Source: a virus | Strand: one strand, 5' to 3' | Length of the DNA stretch: 33,790 nt | IMG/VR virus record: IMGVR_UViG_3300023174_000418 | Location: 1-33,790 of that record | Shown: piece after piece, positions 6,630 to 13,378 of the stretch | How positions within the stretch are numbered: position 1 is the first letter of the stretch | Layout: each line of letters begins with the position of its first letter | Translations under genes and position numbers: made by a program | The notes under the pieces: generated by a model | What the model saw: only the letters and a program-made list of their open reading frames with translations | What the model was told of the DNA's origin: nothing | Database searches by the model: none

Positions 6630-6726
6630 ATTTCTACGCGCACGCGTATATGAAGAAAAGTTATCCACAGGGTTATCCACAGGGTTATCCACAGATTGTA
6701 GGGTAGTTATCCACAGGTTATCCACA
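6551..6726. other. ori: Putative replication origin: iterons plus five DnaA boxes
   Basis: Five perfect consensus DnaA boxes TTATCCACA lie in the same orientation at 6661-6669, 6673-6681, 6685-6693, 6707-6715 and 6718-6726, just right of the five-copy iteron array. The region has no gene, and recombination and SSB-like genes surround it. Such a cluster is far beyond chance. It implies that host DnaA starts replication here. The iterons, or the AT-rich flank at 6630-6660, may be the unwinding element. Confidence 0.82.
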
Positions 6727-6728
6727 GG

Positions 6729-6896
6729 CTACTTTGTGGGGTTTTTTAGGCTGTTTTCGCGCTCTCTTTCAATTTCTTTTACGATCTCTTTCTCCTCTTT
6801 TTTATAATCTCTGAGCGGTTTACCAAATATGTCCATTGCCCTGTAGGGCATCCGTTCCAACCGTCTTTTGGCTTCTAAATTTGCCTTTTTGCTCAC
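6729..6896 (-). CDS. 55-residue charged helical protein
   Basis: A GTG at 6896 overlaps the RusA stop as GTGA and opens a 55-codon frame ending 3 bp before the DnaA-box cluster. The product is a very charged helix (KKANLEAKRRLERMPYRAMD, then KKEEKEIVKEIERERENS). I recognise no family. The coupled start and the absence of any other frame in this 160-bp stretch support it. Confidence 0.6.
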   Translation of the reverse strand: MSKKANLEAKRRLERMPYRAMDIFGKPLRDYKKEEKEIVKEIERERENSLKNPTK

Positions 6897-7315
6897 TTGA
6901 TGTTCTCCGACAACCAGACCGTGACCGATCCTTCTTCGGCATATTTTTTGGATACTTTGAGATACATTACCTGAGCATCGTCCTCGTAAACCACGCCGTT
7001 CATCCCGTCTAGCACGGTCTTGGCAATGTTGTCGACGTCTGGCCTGGTCGGGTAAATATCGCCGTCCAGGGCTGCCTGGCGCTTTGCTTTGGACCAGCTC
7101 AAGGGAATGCTCATGGTCGCCTCAATCATGACTCTCAACGGCGTCTTGAGTGGTTCTCTGCCGGCCATTGCTTCGGCAGCTCGCGCTGCGATTAGTGCTT
7201 CGTACTCTCGGGTTACCGCCGGCGTGTAGCTGCGGGGCTTGCCGCCCTGCGTGCTGAACCGTGGCCGACCCTTGCCAACCGGTGGCCCAGGAATTGTGAA
7301 TTGCAACGTCATCAT
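6893..7315 (-). CDS. rusA: RusA-family Holliday junction resolvase
   Basis: RusA cuts four-way junctions made during recombination or replication. From the ATG at 7315 the protein has 140 residues, near the family's usual 120-140. It shows TIPGPPVGKGRPRF at the N-terminus, YTPAVTREYE, and the catalytic block RPDVDNIAKTVLDGMNGVVY followed by EDDAQV with the conserved Asp residues. A Shine-Dalgarno AGGAA precedes this ATG; an in-frame TTG at 7357 is less likely. It is the first gene of the leftward early operon and pairs functionally with the exonuclease and ERF genes on the other side. Confidence 0.93.
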   Translation of the reverse strand: MMTLQFTIPGPPVGKGRPRFSTQGGKPRSYTPAVTREYEALIAARAAEAMAGREPLKTPLRVMIEATMSIPLSWSKAKRQAALDGDIYPTRPDVDNIAKTVLDGMNGVVYEDDAQVMYLKVSKKYAEEGSVTVWLSENIK

Positions 7316-7460
7316 TTCAGTAGGTTCCTTGCTGTTTCCCGAACGGGTTCTTTTCAAGCCGGCGCTCTGTCTGGATTGTTGAAATGTCCCGACAGGGAAA
7401 CTCTTGAGAACGAACGGCAGATGATGCCCGAAGTCGATGGGATTGTGGAGAAAATTTGTA

Positions 7461-7477
7461 CTAGGGTTTGTCCCTAG
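7461..7477. promoter_or_regulatory. Perfect inverted repeat in divergent control region
   Basis: CTAGGG (7461-7466) and CCCTAG (7472-7477) flank a 5-base spacer TTTGT. The repeat lies in the leader of the leftward operon, between rusA and the rightward promoter. An A-run follows it on the plus strand, so it is not a normal terminator for either direction; an operator or a leader hairpin fits better. Confidence 0.5.
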
Positions 7478-7498
7478 AAAAAAAGTTGGTCTGACCCC

Positions 7499-7527
7499 TT
7501 GTCAACGGTTGTCAACCTCTGTACAGT
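7499..7527 (+). promoter_or_regulatory. Putative early rightward promoter with internal operator
   Basis: A sigma70-like pair TTGTCA (7499-7504), 17 bases, TACAGT (7522-7527), about 45 bp before the first rightward gene at 7573. The spacer holds the perfect palindrome GGTTGTCAACC (7507-7517), and TTGTCAAC occurs twice, 10 bp apart. On the opposite strand the same bases read GTTGACAA, so a leftward -35 may overlap here. The rest of the 257-bp gap 7316-7572 holds no gene I can support. Confidence 0.5.
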
Positions 7528-7572
7528 ACGACTCATGCGCTGCACGTCGTAGCGCTTAACCGGAGTCCCGCC

Positions 7573-7713
7573 ATGTTCAAGGTCACTTTTCACTACTACT
7601 CAAAACTCCTCAAGCGCGATTTCTACAACGTAGAAATTCATCGCAGCATGGATGACGCGAGACTGCGTGGTTGTACCTTGAACTGGACGATTTCAAGCGT
7701 CGAAAACATTTAA
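7573..7713 (+). CDS. 46-residue leader protein of early rightward operon
   Basis: The ATG at 7573 follows GGAG by about 9 bases and opens 46 codons (MFKVTFHYYSKLLKRDFYNV...). It is the first frame after the rightward promoter. I recognise no domain. Aromatic and basic residues alternate as in small beta-sheet proteins, and small early genes of this kind often target host functions, but nothing specific is visible. Confidence 0.6.
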   Translation: MFKVTFHYYSKLLKRDFYNVEIHRSMDDARLRGCTLNWTISSVENI

Positions 7714-7751
7714 TCAATCACGGGGGCATCTGCCCCCAACCAAGGAGCATC

Positions 7752-7922
7752 ATGAAAATCATATTCACCAGAAAAGAAATTGAGGAAATCATCCTCGCTC
7801 ACGTTCACCGCGAGGTTTACGACGAATTCAACACCATCGAAATCCAGAATTGGCGCAACGATGAATTTGTCATCGTGACCTATGTCGAACCAACCCCCGA
7901 GGAGCCAAGCAATGAGACCTGA
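7752..7922 (+). CDS. 56-residue protein of unknown function
   Basis: The ATG at 7752 has a strong Shine-Dalgarno AAGGAG 6 bases upstream; a longer in-frame reading from 7671 would overlap the preceding gene and is not needed. The product starts MKIIFTRKEIEEIILAHVHR, goes on with NTIEIQNWRNDEFVIVTY and ends in an acidic tail. The two-helix-plus-hairpin pattern is seen in many small phage proteins without a known role. Confidence 0.65.
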   Translation: MKIIFTRKEIEEIILAHVHREVYDEFNTIEIQNWRNDEFVIVTYVEPTPEEPSNET

Positions 7923-8019
7923 AGACCACGATTCCAACTTAGTTATCGCGCTGGCATCTCTTGCCGTTGGCGCCATGTCCGCAATCTGCTTGTTTCTTGC
8001 TCTCTCTGGAGGTCTGTAA
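7912..8019 (+). CDS. 35-residue single-span membrane peptide
   Basis: The ATG at 7912 overlaps the previous gene's end by 11 bp, and the stop overlaps the exonuclease start as TAATG. After a short polar N-terminus (MRPEDHDSN) comes one hydrophobic helix of about 24 residues (LVIALASLAVGAMSAICLFL). Coupled translation supports a real gene. Its function is unknown; early single-span peptides can affect the host membrane or superinfection, but that is speculation here. Confidence 0.55.
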   Translation: MRPEDHDSNLVIALASLAVGAMSAICLFLALSGGL

Positions 8020-8975
8020 TGGTCGGCAAAGTAACCCCCAACACAATGCTCTCAGCATCCCGCGTCCCAGCCCTTCTGGGCCACTCAAAGTACGAGACGC
8101 CTAATAAAGTACTGGAAAGCGTTCTGAACGCGCTACAGGACGTAGAAACGCCGTTTGAAGCCAACGAAGCAATGCACTGGGGCAATATGCTGGAGATCCC
8201 GATCCTGCTTGAAGCGTCAGGACGTTTGGGATTGTCCAACGTAGTGCTTGACCATCCAAAAGCGTACTTTCACCCAGACGCGCCGATTGCTTGTTCCCTC
8301 GACGGGAACGGTGACGGTAATGGCCTGGTTGTCAAAGACAATCCCGATGCCGGCGTATACGTTGTCGGCGCCGAATCAATCACGCTCGACGGTGTTGGCG
8401 TACTCGAAGCCAAGCTGACCAGCTCGTATCCCGAAGACTATCCAGCGCTGAGCCGGGGACCGCTACAGCTCCAAGCGCAGATGGACATTACCGGCGCCAA
8501 GTGGGGAGCTGTCTGCGTGCTTTATCAAGGCATCGAGCTGCGCATCTTTTTGTTTGCACCTCACGAGGAGACGCAAGCGCTGATCCGCAAGAAAGCGTTT
8601 GAACTGGAATCAAAAATCACGCATTGGTCCGAGACCGGCGAAGTTGAATGGTACGACCCGGCCACTCCCGAGGAGTACGGCACCAAATGGCCAGGCGATC
8701 CAAACCTTGACTCTGTTGATCTGGGCGATTGGGGAGCAACGCTGGCCGAGCGGATTGTCAAAGCCAAGCAGGAAATCAAAAAGCTCGAAACCACAATCGC
8801 CGACAGCGAGAAAGAACTCAAGGAAATGCTTGGCAATGCAACCAAAGCGCACGCCGAGGAGTTTTTGATTTCCTGGCCCATCCGTAACTATCAAGCGCAA
8901 CCTGCAAAGACTGTACCCGCTAAACCAGCGTATTCCATCCGTCAAGATTCTGTGACCGTAAAGGTGAAGAAATGA
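8019..8975 (+). CDS. YqaJ-type recombination exonuclease
   Basis: 318 residues. This is the 5'-3' exonuclease partner of a single-strand annealing protein, related to lambda Exo. Family marks are HWGNMLE (53-59), ACSLDG (91-96, catalytic Asp), LEAK (129-132, catalytic Glu and Lys) and LQLQAQMD (149-156). The C-terminal third holds a coiled-coil segment (KAKQEIKKLETTIADSEKEL), common in this family. GGAGG precedes the ATG. It overlaps the ERF gene as ATGA, so the two are made together. Confidence 0.93.
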   Translation: MVGKVTPNTMLSASRVPALLGHSKYETPNKVLESVLNALQDVETPFEANEAMHWGNMLEIPILLEASGRLGLSNVVLDHPKAYFHPDAPIACSLDGNGDGNGLVVKDNPDAGVYVVGAESITLDGVGVLEAKLTSSYPEDYPALSRGPLQLQAQMDITGAKWGAVCVLYQGIELRIFLFAPHEETQALIRKKAFELESKITHWSETGEVEWYDPATPEEYGTKWPGDPNLDSVDLGDWGATLAERIVKAKQEIKKLETTIADSEKELKEMLGNATKAHAEEFLISWPIRNYQAQPAKTVPAKPAYSIRQDSVTVKVKK

Positions 8976-9760
8976 ACGTCTACAAGAAACTGACCCAAGC
9001 CAGGTTAAAGCTGCTGTCGGCAGAAATGAAAAAGTCTGGCCACAACAAGTTTGCTGGCTATCACTATTTTGAGCTGGGAGACTTTATTCCTGCGATCCAC
9101 AAGATATTTGACGAGCTTGGATTGTGCGGAATATTTACGTTTGAGCACTCAAGCGCAACTTTGACGATCCACGACACCGATGGCAGTGGCTCGATTGTGT
9201 TCTCAAGCCCTGTTGTCTCTGCGACCAAAGTCGAAAAAGATGGGACGCAGAAACCAGAGTCGATTCAAGACATGGGTGGGAAGCACACATATTACCGACG
9301 CTACCTTTGGCTGATGGCTCTTGAGATCACCGAGCATGACTCGATTGACGCCGGTGACAACGCGGAGCGCAGACAAGACAAGCCAGAAGGCAAGCCAACA
9401 AACCCGCTGGATACGGTAGCACCCAAAGCGCTGCCAAAGCCCTCTGAGCCGCCGCCAGACGTGATTGAGTTTGAGGATGGAGCTGGTGGCACCTGGGCGC
9501 TGCGCGTGCCCAACGAAGCCAAGCCACGCTCAATGAGCAACGATGAAGCTGGGTGGATTGTTGAGTTCAACGCGCTGGCCGACGCCGTGATGAAAGCCGG
9601 CAAAGTGCCGCCAGCAGATCGGATTGCCAAGCTCAAGCTCTTGCGTACTGCTAACGACGCTGAAGTTAACCGGATGTCGATGGTCGAACGCGCTCGCTTC
9701 TTGCAGACCTTCTCAGCTCGGATCGGCGCTCTTGATGCGCTGATGAAAGCAGCGGCATGA
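8972..9760 (+). CDS. erf: ERF-family single-strand annealing protein
   Basis: 262 residues. It anneals complementary single strands made by the exonuclease next door and so drives phage recombination. The ERF core is visible in the first 130 residues: SGHNKFAGYHYFELGDFIPA, TDGSGSIVFSSP and SIQDMGGKHTYYRRYLWLMA, followed by the 'D DAGDN' region. The C-terminal half is a Pro/Ala-rich linker and a second helical segment. It overlaps both neighbours as ATGA. Confidence 0.93.
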   Translation: MNVYKKLTQARLKLLSAEMKKSGHNKFAGYHYFELGDFIPAIHKIFDELGLCGIFTFEHSSATLTIHDTDGSGSIVFSSPVVSATKVEKDGTQKPESIQDMGGKHTYYRRYLWLMALEITEHDSIDAGDNAERRQDKPEGKPTNPLDTVAPKALPKPSEPPPDVIEFEDGAGGTWALRVPNEAKPRSMSNDEAGWIVEFNALADAVMKAGKVPPADRIAKLKLLRTANDAEVNRMSMVERARFLQTFSARIGALDALMKAAA

Positions 9761-9975
9761 GGATGGCTCAGATCCGGTTATTGGACGCAATCGGTGGCTT
9801 GGAGAAATCCTTGGGCCGGTTGCCGTCCATGAATGAAATAGCACGGGTTCTGGGCTGTAGCCCCCAAAACGTCCACAAAATGATCAAAAGGATGAGGAGC
9901 AAAAATGAAACAATGTCCACCCTGCCACGGCAATTGCAATCAGGGTCGAAACTGCCCAAGGAGAAACAGCAATGA
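9757..9975 (+). CDS. Small helix-turn-helix protein
   Basis: 72 residues. MNEIARVLGCSPQNVHKMIK is a clean HTH of the LexA/sigma-like type, preceded by a helix LLDAIGGLEKSLGRLPS. The C-terminal 25 residues are polar and probably disordered. Placed right after ERF (ATGA overlap), it is the only clear transcription-factor candidate in the rightward operon and may control early-to-late change or act at the divergent control region. The target is unknown. Confidence 0.75.
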   Translation: MRMAQIRLLDAIGGLEKSLGRLPSMNEIARVLGCSPQNVHKMIKRMRSKNETMSTLPRQLQSGSKLPKEKQQ

Positions 9976-10358
9976 CTGACCGCGAACTTGTGCAACAGGC
10001 GTTGGATGCTTTTAAAGGGCTTCTGGTGTTTAACCCGTCACCGGCTGAGTACAAGCAAGGTAGGGATGTTGTTGCCGCCCTGCGCGATAGGCTGGCGCAG
10101 CCAGAGCAGGAGTTAGTAATTGACTGCCCCCGCTGCGGCCACTGCTGCCCAAAATCTAATCAAGAGCCGGTGGTATTGATGGACTCGCCGTTGCTTTTGA
10201 ATGGGCAACCCCTTTACACACATCCACCACAGCGCCCGTGGGTTGGGCTGACGGAAGAAGATAAGGAAGGTTTTTGGACAGCAGACCAGATGACTGTAGA
10301 AGAATGGGACACGCTATTCAACGAAATAGAAGAAGCACTTAAGGAGAAGAACACATGA
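9972..10358 (+). CDS. Paralogue family protein A (RPWVGLT motif)
   Basis: 128 residues. It begins with a helix like QQALDAFKGLLV, goes through RDRLAQPEQE and a CPRCGHCCPK cysteine cluster, and ends with HPPQRPWVGLTEED and an amphipathic C-terminal helix. The order 'QAL.AL ... ALR..LAQPEQEP ... YT.P...RPWVGLT.EE' is shared with the next genes and with many genes in phages of Betaproteobacteria. The role is unknown. The Cys cluster may bind metal and is not in its paralogues. Confidence 0.75.
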   Translation: MTDRELVQQALDAFKGLLVFNPSPAEYKQGRDVVAALRDRLAQPEQELVIDCPRCGHCCPKSNQEPVVLMDSPLLLNGQPLYTHPPQRPWVGLTEEDKEGFWTADQMTVEEWDTLFNEIEEALKEKNT

Positions 10359-10783
10359 GCATCGAAGCAATGAAGCAGGCGCTTGAGGCGTTGGAGGTGT
10401 TGGCGCGGTATGAGAATCCTGAAACCAGAGTTCAAGTCAGGAAGCCTAGAGGCGGTGGTCCAATTGTGACCATGTACCCGCATAAGGTTGCAATTGATGC
10501 AGCAGGCGCCCTTCGCGCCGCCATCGAGCAGACTGATGAGCAGGAGCCGGTGGCGTGGATGTATGAATGGGACGGGAAAAAACACCTTACTTTCACAGAT
10601 CAACGGTTTGTGGAGCAAGCTCACCCGCACTTCAATAAATCAACCCCCCTCTACACCATTCCATCAAAACGCCCGTGGGTCGGGCTGACGGATGAAGAGT
10701 TGATTGAACTGAGTGAGTCAGGGTTGTATTTGTGGGAATTGTGGAAAGCCATTGAACGCAAACTCAAGGAGAAGAACACGTGA
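10355..10783 (+). CDS. Paralogue family protein B (RPWVGLT motif)
   Basis: 142 residues. It starts MSIEAMKQALEALEVLARYE, has AIDAAGALRAAIEQ, then EQEPVAWMYEWDGKKHL, and ends with KRPWVGLTDEELIEL and a basic helix (IERKLKEKNT). It shares the framework of the preceding gene, including the identical C-terminal KEKNT. The short repeat-like C-termini (…LKEKNT, …LKGKNK) across three neighbours suggest duplication and divergence. ATGA overlap upstream, GTGA downstream. Confidence 0.75.
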   Translation: MSIEAMKQALEALEVLARYENPETRVQVRKPRGGGPIVTMYPHKVAIDAAGALRAAIEQTDEQEPVAWMYEWDGKKHLTFTDQRFVEQAHPHFNKSTPLYTIPSKRPWVGLTDEELIELSESGLYLWELWKAIERKLKEKNT

Positions 10784-10947
10784 TCGTCAAAGGAAAAATC
10801 GTCAAAGACTGGGACAAGTCCCAAATCTCAACTGCTTACCAGCGTCCCAACCAGTTCAAAGTCATCACTTGGGACATGGGACGCATTCAGAGCTGGCTGC
10901 TCGGCCAGAAGCCGCTGGCACGCAACCTGATCGAAAAGGTGATTTGA
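10780..10947 (+). CDS. 55-residue protein between paralogues
   Basis: A GTG at 10780 overlaps the previous stop (GTGA) and opens 55 codons that close with TGATG on the next start. The product (VIVKGKIVKDWDKSQISTAY, then FKVITWDMGRIQSWLLG) lacks the RPWVGLT framework. Double coupling supports it as a gene. Unknown function. Confidence 0.6.
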   Translation: MIVKGKIVKDWDKSQISTAYQRPNQFKVITWDMGRIQSWLLGQKPLARNLIEKVI

Positions 10948-11231
10948 TGAACCACGATGACATTATCCGAATGGCGCGGGAAGCTGGGATAAAAGATCCT
11001 GCACCGGCAAGGCAGGGATTCAAAATGTATGCAAATCCTCAACGGCTTGAACGCTTCGCCGCCCTTGTCGCCACGCATAAACGTCCGTGGGTAGGGCTAA
11101 CCAATGAGGAAATCATGGATTGTACTCATCATATGACAAAAGGCGAGAACGAAACGTGGGTTGTCACCGATAGCAATTTGTTTGAATTCGCCCACATTTT
11201 AGAAGAATGGCTAAAGGGGAAAAACAAATGA
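10947..11231 (+). CDS. Paralogue family protein C (RPWVGLT motif)
   Basis: 94 residues from the ATG at 10947, which overlaps the previous stop (TGATG); a longer frame from 10713 would run through two other genes. It starts NHDDIIRMAREAG, followed by LERFAALVATHKRPWVGLTN, and ends EEWLKGKNK. The 'DIIRMAREAG ... FAALVAxHxR' N-terminus is widespread in phages of Betaproteobacteria. Unknown function; the C-terminal half matches families A and B. Confidence 0.75.
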   Translation: MNHDDIIRMAREAGIKDPAPARQGFKMYANPQRLERFAALVATHKRPWVGLTNEEIMDCTHHMTKGENETWVVTDSNLFEFAHILEEWLKGKNK

Positions 11232-11416
11232 AAGTCTGGGTTGATCCACCGGAAGGTTGGCGCTACGGCTTCCCGAAAATCTGGGACACCGATCTGCACG
11301 ACAATCTATATCATTGGTTAGATGATCGTGGCTACCCGCCAGATCTGCGTCACCAATACGGTGAATATTTTCACGTCCGACAATGGTCGGTGCGTGACGA
11401 ACCAAGCGATTTATAA
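11228..11416 (+). CDS. 62-residue conserved phage protein
   Basis: The ATG at 11228 overlaps the previous stop (ATGA). The product, MKVWVDPPEGWRYGFPKIWD ... WLDDRGYP ... QYGEYFHVRQW, matches a small conserved phage family of unknown function with the VDPPxGWxYGFPK signature. It is the last rightward gene. It ends 6 bp inside the convergent phosphoesterase gene, so the two operons collide here with no visible terminator between them. Confidence 0.72.
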   Translation: MKVWVDPPEGWRYGFPKIWDTDLHDNLYHWLDDRGYPPDLRHQYGEYFHVRQWSVRDEPSDL

Positions 11417-12397
11417 AGCGCTGACGTCGACCAGCTCGCCACGGAAATCAAGCATTCCCTCAGCGTGTTTGATCGCTAATTCAGGAAACAAGAGCCGGGA
11501 ATCTCGGAATGTAAGCACGGAAAAACCGGAACGCCAGTTAACCGGATTGTCCTCAAGGTAGTCGTTGAACTGCTTGCCATCAATGTCTGCCAGCGTCCCG
11601 GTGTCCACGCCATAACGGTTTCCACGGTAATCACTGTACGGCGTGCATTTCAATGAATGCAGGTGGCCAGTAACGATGCTGATGCCACTGCCCATCGTGT
11701 TTGTGTGCGTTGCGTGGATGCCGTTTTTGTAACGGTGCTTGACCACCACTTCATCTGTCAACCAGCACGACCAACACGGATGCCACGCTGGGAAATGGTC
11801 TTTCAATGAGAAGCCGGCAACACCCTCGTAACCTGGCGTGTTCGCTGCTAAAAAATTCTCAAATCGAGAGTCATGGTTGCCGAGTGGCCAAATAAGCTGG
11901 ACGTTGTGGCGTGCTGCTTTGGCAACCGCCTCAATCTCTGCCAGAGCCTCTTGGCAAGCGTTTAGCTCCTCCTTGACGCTTGGTTGTTGCGTCCATCCAA
12001 TGCGCGGAAACCGACTGATTGAAGCCCCGTCAAAAGCATCGCCGTTATTTATAACAGCGTAAGGTTTGAGCTGGCTGATCGCCCAAAGCAATCCCTTGAA
12101 CGCCGTGGTTCGCAACCCTGGCCAAAAGTGCGCGTCAGAAAATACGATCACCACCCCATCGGTGATGCCAGCATGGTGCCGCGCTTTGGTTAGATGATGG
12201 GTTTGCAGATGGTCAAACGCTCTTGCCGTATCCGCTTGGGCAACAAGCTGGATTTTTAGTTTGGCTTCCAACCGGCGCCGATTCTGATGCGCCCATCGCT
12301 CAGTGCATCCGAAAAACTGAGCAACTTTGGCCGCGCTCTTTAACCGATTCCACGCCCCAAGAAAATCCTCATCGGAAACCTTTTGTTGTCCGGCCAT
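11411..12397 (-). CDS. Calcineurin-like metallophosphoesterase with N-terminal HTH
   Basis: 328 residues. The metal-binding motifs of the calcineurin-like superfamily are complete: DAH (88-90), GDAFD (119-123), GNHD (173-176), a His near 231 and GHLH (244-247). An N-terminal segment (residues about 10-45, AAKVAQFFGCTERWAHQNRR) looks like a helix-turn-helix. Phages carry such enzymes to cleave phosphodiesters in nucleic acids or nucleotides; the substrate is unknown. It follows the lysis genes at the end of the leftward late run and meets the early operon head-on. Confidence 0.87.
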   Translation of the reverse strand: MAGQQKVSDEDFLGAWNRLKSAAKVAQFFGCTERWAHQNRRRLEAKLKIQLVAQADTARAFDHLQTHHLTKARHHAGITDGVVIVFSDAHFWPGLRTTAFKGLLWAISQLKPYAVINNGDAFDGASISRFPRIGWTQQPSVKEELNACQEALAEIEAVAKAARHNVQLIWPLGNHDSRFENFLAANTPGYEGVAGFSLKDHFPAWHPCWSCWLTDEVVVKHRYKNGIHATHTNTMGSGISIVTGHLHSLKCTPYSDYRGNRYGVDTGTLADIDGKQFNDYLEDNPVNWRSGFSVLTFRDSRLLFPELAIKHAEGMLDFRGELVDVSAL

Positions 12398-12400
12398 TTT

Positions 12401-12428
12401 TTAGCACCATTTGTTGCGTTGGTGCTAA
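12401..12428. promoter_or_regulatory. Perfect 9-bp inverted repeat before phosphoesterase gene
   Basis: TTAGCACCA (12401-12409) and TGGTGCTAA (12420-12428) form a perfect stem with a 10-base loop. On the minus strand it ends 3 bases before the ATG at 12397 and covers the place of the ribosome binding site. No T-run follows, so it is not a standard terminator. An operator or an RNA hairpin that limits translation are the two natural readings. Confidence 0.6.
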
Positions 12429-12470
12429 ATAACACGATCAGATTACGGTGTCTAGTGCCAAACGCTTGTT

Positions 12471-12980
12471 TTATATATTTTTTTTCGCGTAGTCTTCAAC
12501 AGCGTTAACCCGACGTGTCCAGCCCTTGCCAAAGACCGGATAAGCCTTAAGTTTCTCAAGAAATCTCAGCCTGAGATCGCTATAGTCCTCAATCAAATCT
12601 GACGGTTTCTCGCGCTTAACCGCTGCGATTGTGATCGGACCAATGACCCCATCATCATCAACGCCCAAGATGCGCTGCAAGAATACAATCGCCTGTTTGG
12701 GTCCACTGTTGACCGCGCAATCAAAGACGCAGTAGTCAAGACCAGACGGCAGATCGTCGCCCCAAACCTTGTTCCAATAGCGACCACGGTAGAGCGGCAC
12801 CACGTCAGAGACGGATAGCTCGCGCATACACTGTTCGTCGGCACTCTCGCCTGTCCAGTCCTCCCAGACGCGCTTGGTGACGCCGTGGTTAGTCATACCG
12901 CCTGGGTCCGATGGATAATTACAGTAACCACCCTCAAAGCCAAGCGTCAGATCTAGCGCTTTCTGAAAGTTGTCTTTCAT
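12471..12980 (-). CDS. Endolysin, glycoside hydrolase family 108
   Basis: 169 residues. It cuts peptidoglycan at lysis. The GH108 N-terminal domain shows FEGGYCNYPSDPGG with the catalytic Glu at residue 16, then TNHGVTKRVWEDW and PLYRGRYWNKVWGDDLPSGL. The C-terminal part (FLQRILGVDDDGVIGPITIA) is the usual peptidoglycan-binding segment of the family. No signal peptide is seen, so it depends on a holin. The ATG overlaps the holin gene's stop (ATGA). Confidence 0.93.
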   Translation of the reverse strand: MKDNFQKALDLTLGFEGGYCNYPSDPGGMTNHGVTKRVWEDWTGESADEQCMRELSVSDVVPLYRGRYWNKVWGDDLPSGLDYCVFDCAVNSGPKQAIVFLQRILGVDDDGVIGPITIAAVKREKPSDLIEDYSDLRLRFLEKLKAYPVFGKGWTRRVNAVEDYAKKNI

Positions 12981-13378
12981 TTAGATGCAACGCCCTGAAC
13001 TTTTTCAAAGGTCCGTAGACCGCCAAGTCCAAGCATACCAAACATCAGCTCCCACAAGCTCGCGTCCAATGTCGGCATATCGCCAACCTCAATGCCGTTC
13101 AGTCTTGCAACGTAAGAGCCAATCGGTCGCAGAACGTACTGATACGCGAGTGCAGTAGCACAGACCCATCCAATCGCTGGACGCCAGCCGGCAACAAACA
13201 AGCTGCTTGATGTTGCTTCGGCTTTGTTGATCTCGAGCTGGCCGACAATCTTGGCAAGCTCACCAGACTGTTGGAGCTTCAGTAGCTCGAGCTGAGCGCT
13301 GGCCTGCTGCGCTGGGTCTGGCCAGACCCGCTTGATGATCTCACCACCAAGCCCGAGGATCGCCTCGATGCCGATCAT
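12977..13378 (-). CDS. Putative holin (3TM type)
   Basis: 133 residues from the ATG at 13378. After a basic-acidic helix (QQASAQLELLKLQQSGELAK) come hydrophobic segments at LFVAGWRPAIGWVCATALAY and at SLWELMFGMLGLGGL. GWRPxIGW is typical of the 'holin of 3TMs' family. It lies directly before endolysin with ATGA overlap. It would form the membrane lesion that releases endolysin. Confidence 0.8.
   Translation of the reverse strand: MIGIEAILGLGGEIIKRVWPDPAQQASAQLELLKLQQSGELAKIVGQLEINKAEATSSSLFVAGWRPAIGWVCATALAYQYVLRPIGSYVARLNGIEVGDMPTLDASLWELMFGMLGLGGLRTFEKVQGVASK

Noticed and set aside
6727-6760. T-run near the DnaA boxes as a terminator
   Set aside because: The GGGGTTTTTT on the plus strand lies inside the coding frame of the 55-residue gene and has no good stem before it.
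7387-7398. TCCC-GACA-GGGA small hairpin in the RusA leader
   Set aside because: A 4-bp stem is too weak to call a regulatory element.
10713-10946. Longer N-terminal extension of the gene at 10947-11231
   Set aside because: It runs through the paralogue B gene and the 55-residue gene in another frame. The TGATG-coupled ATG at 10947 begins the known NHDDIIRMAREAG N-terminus.
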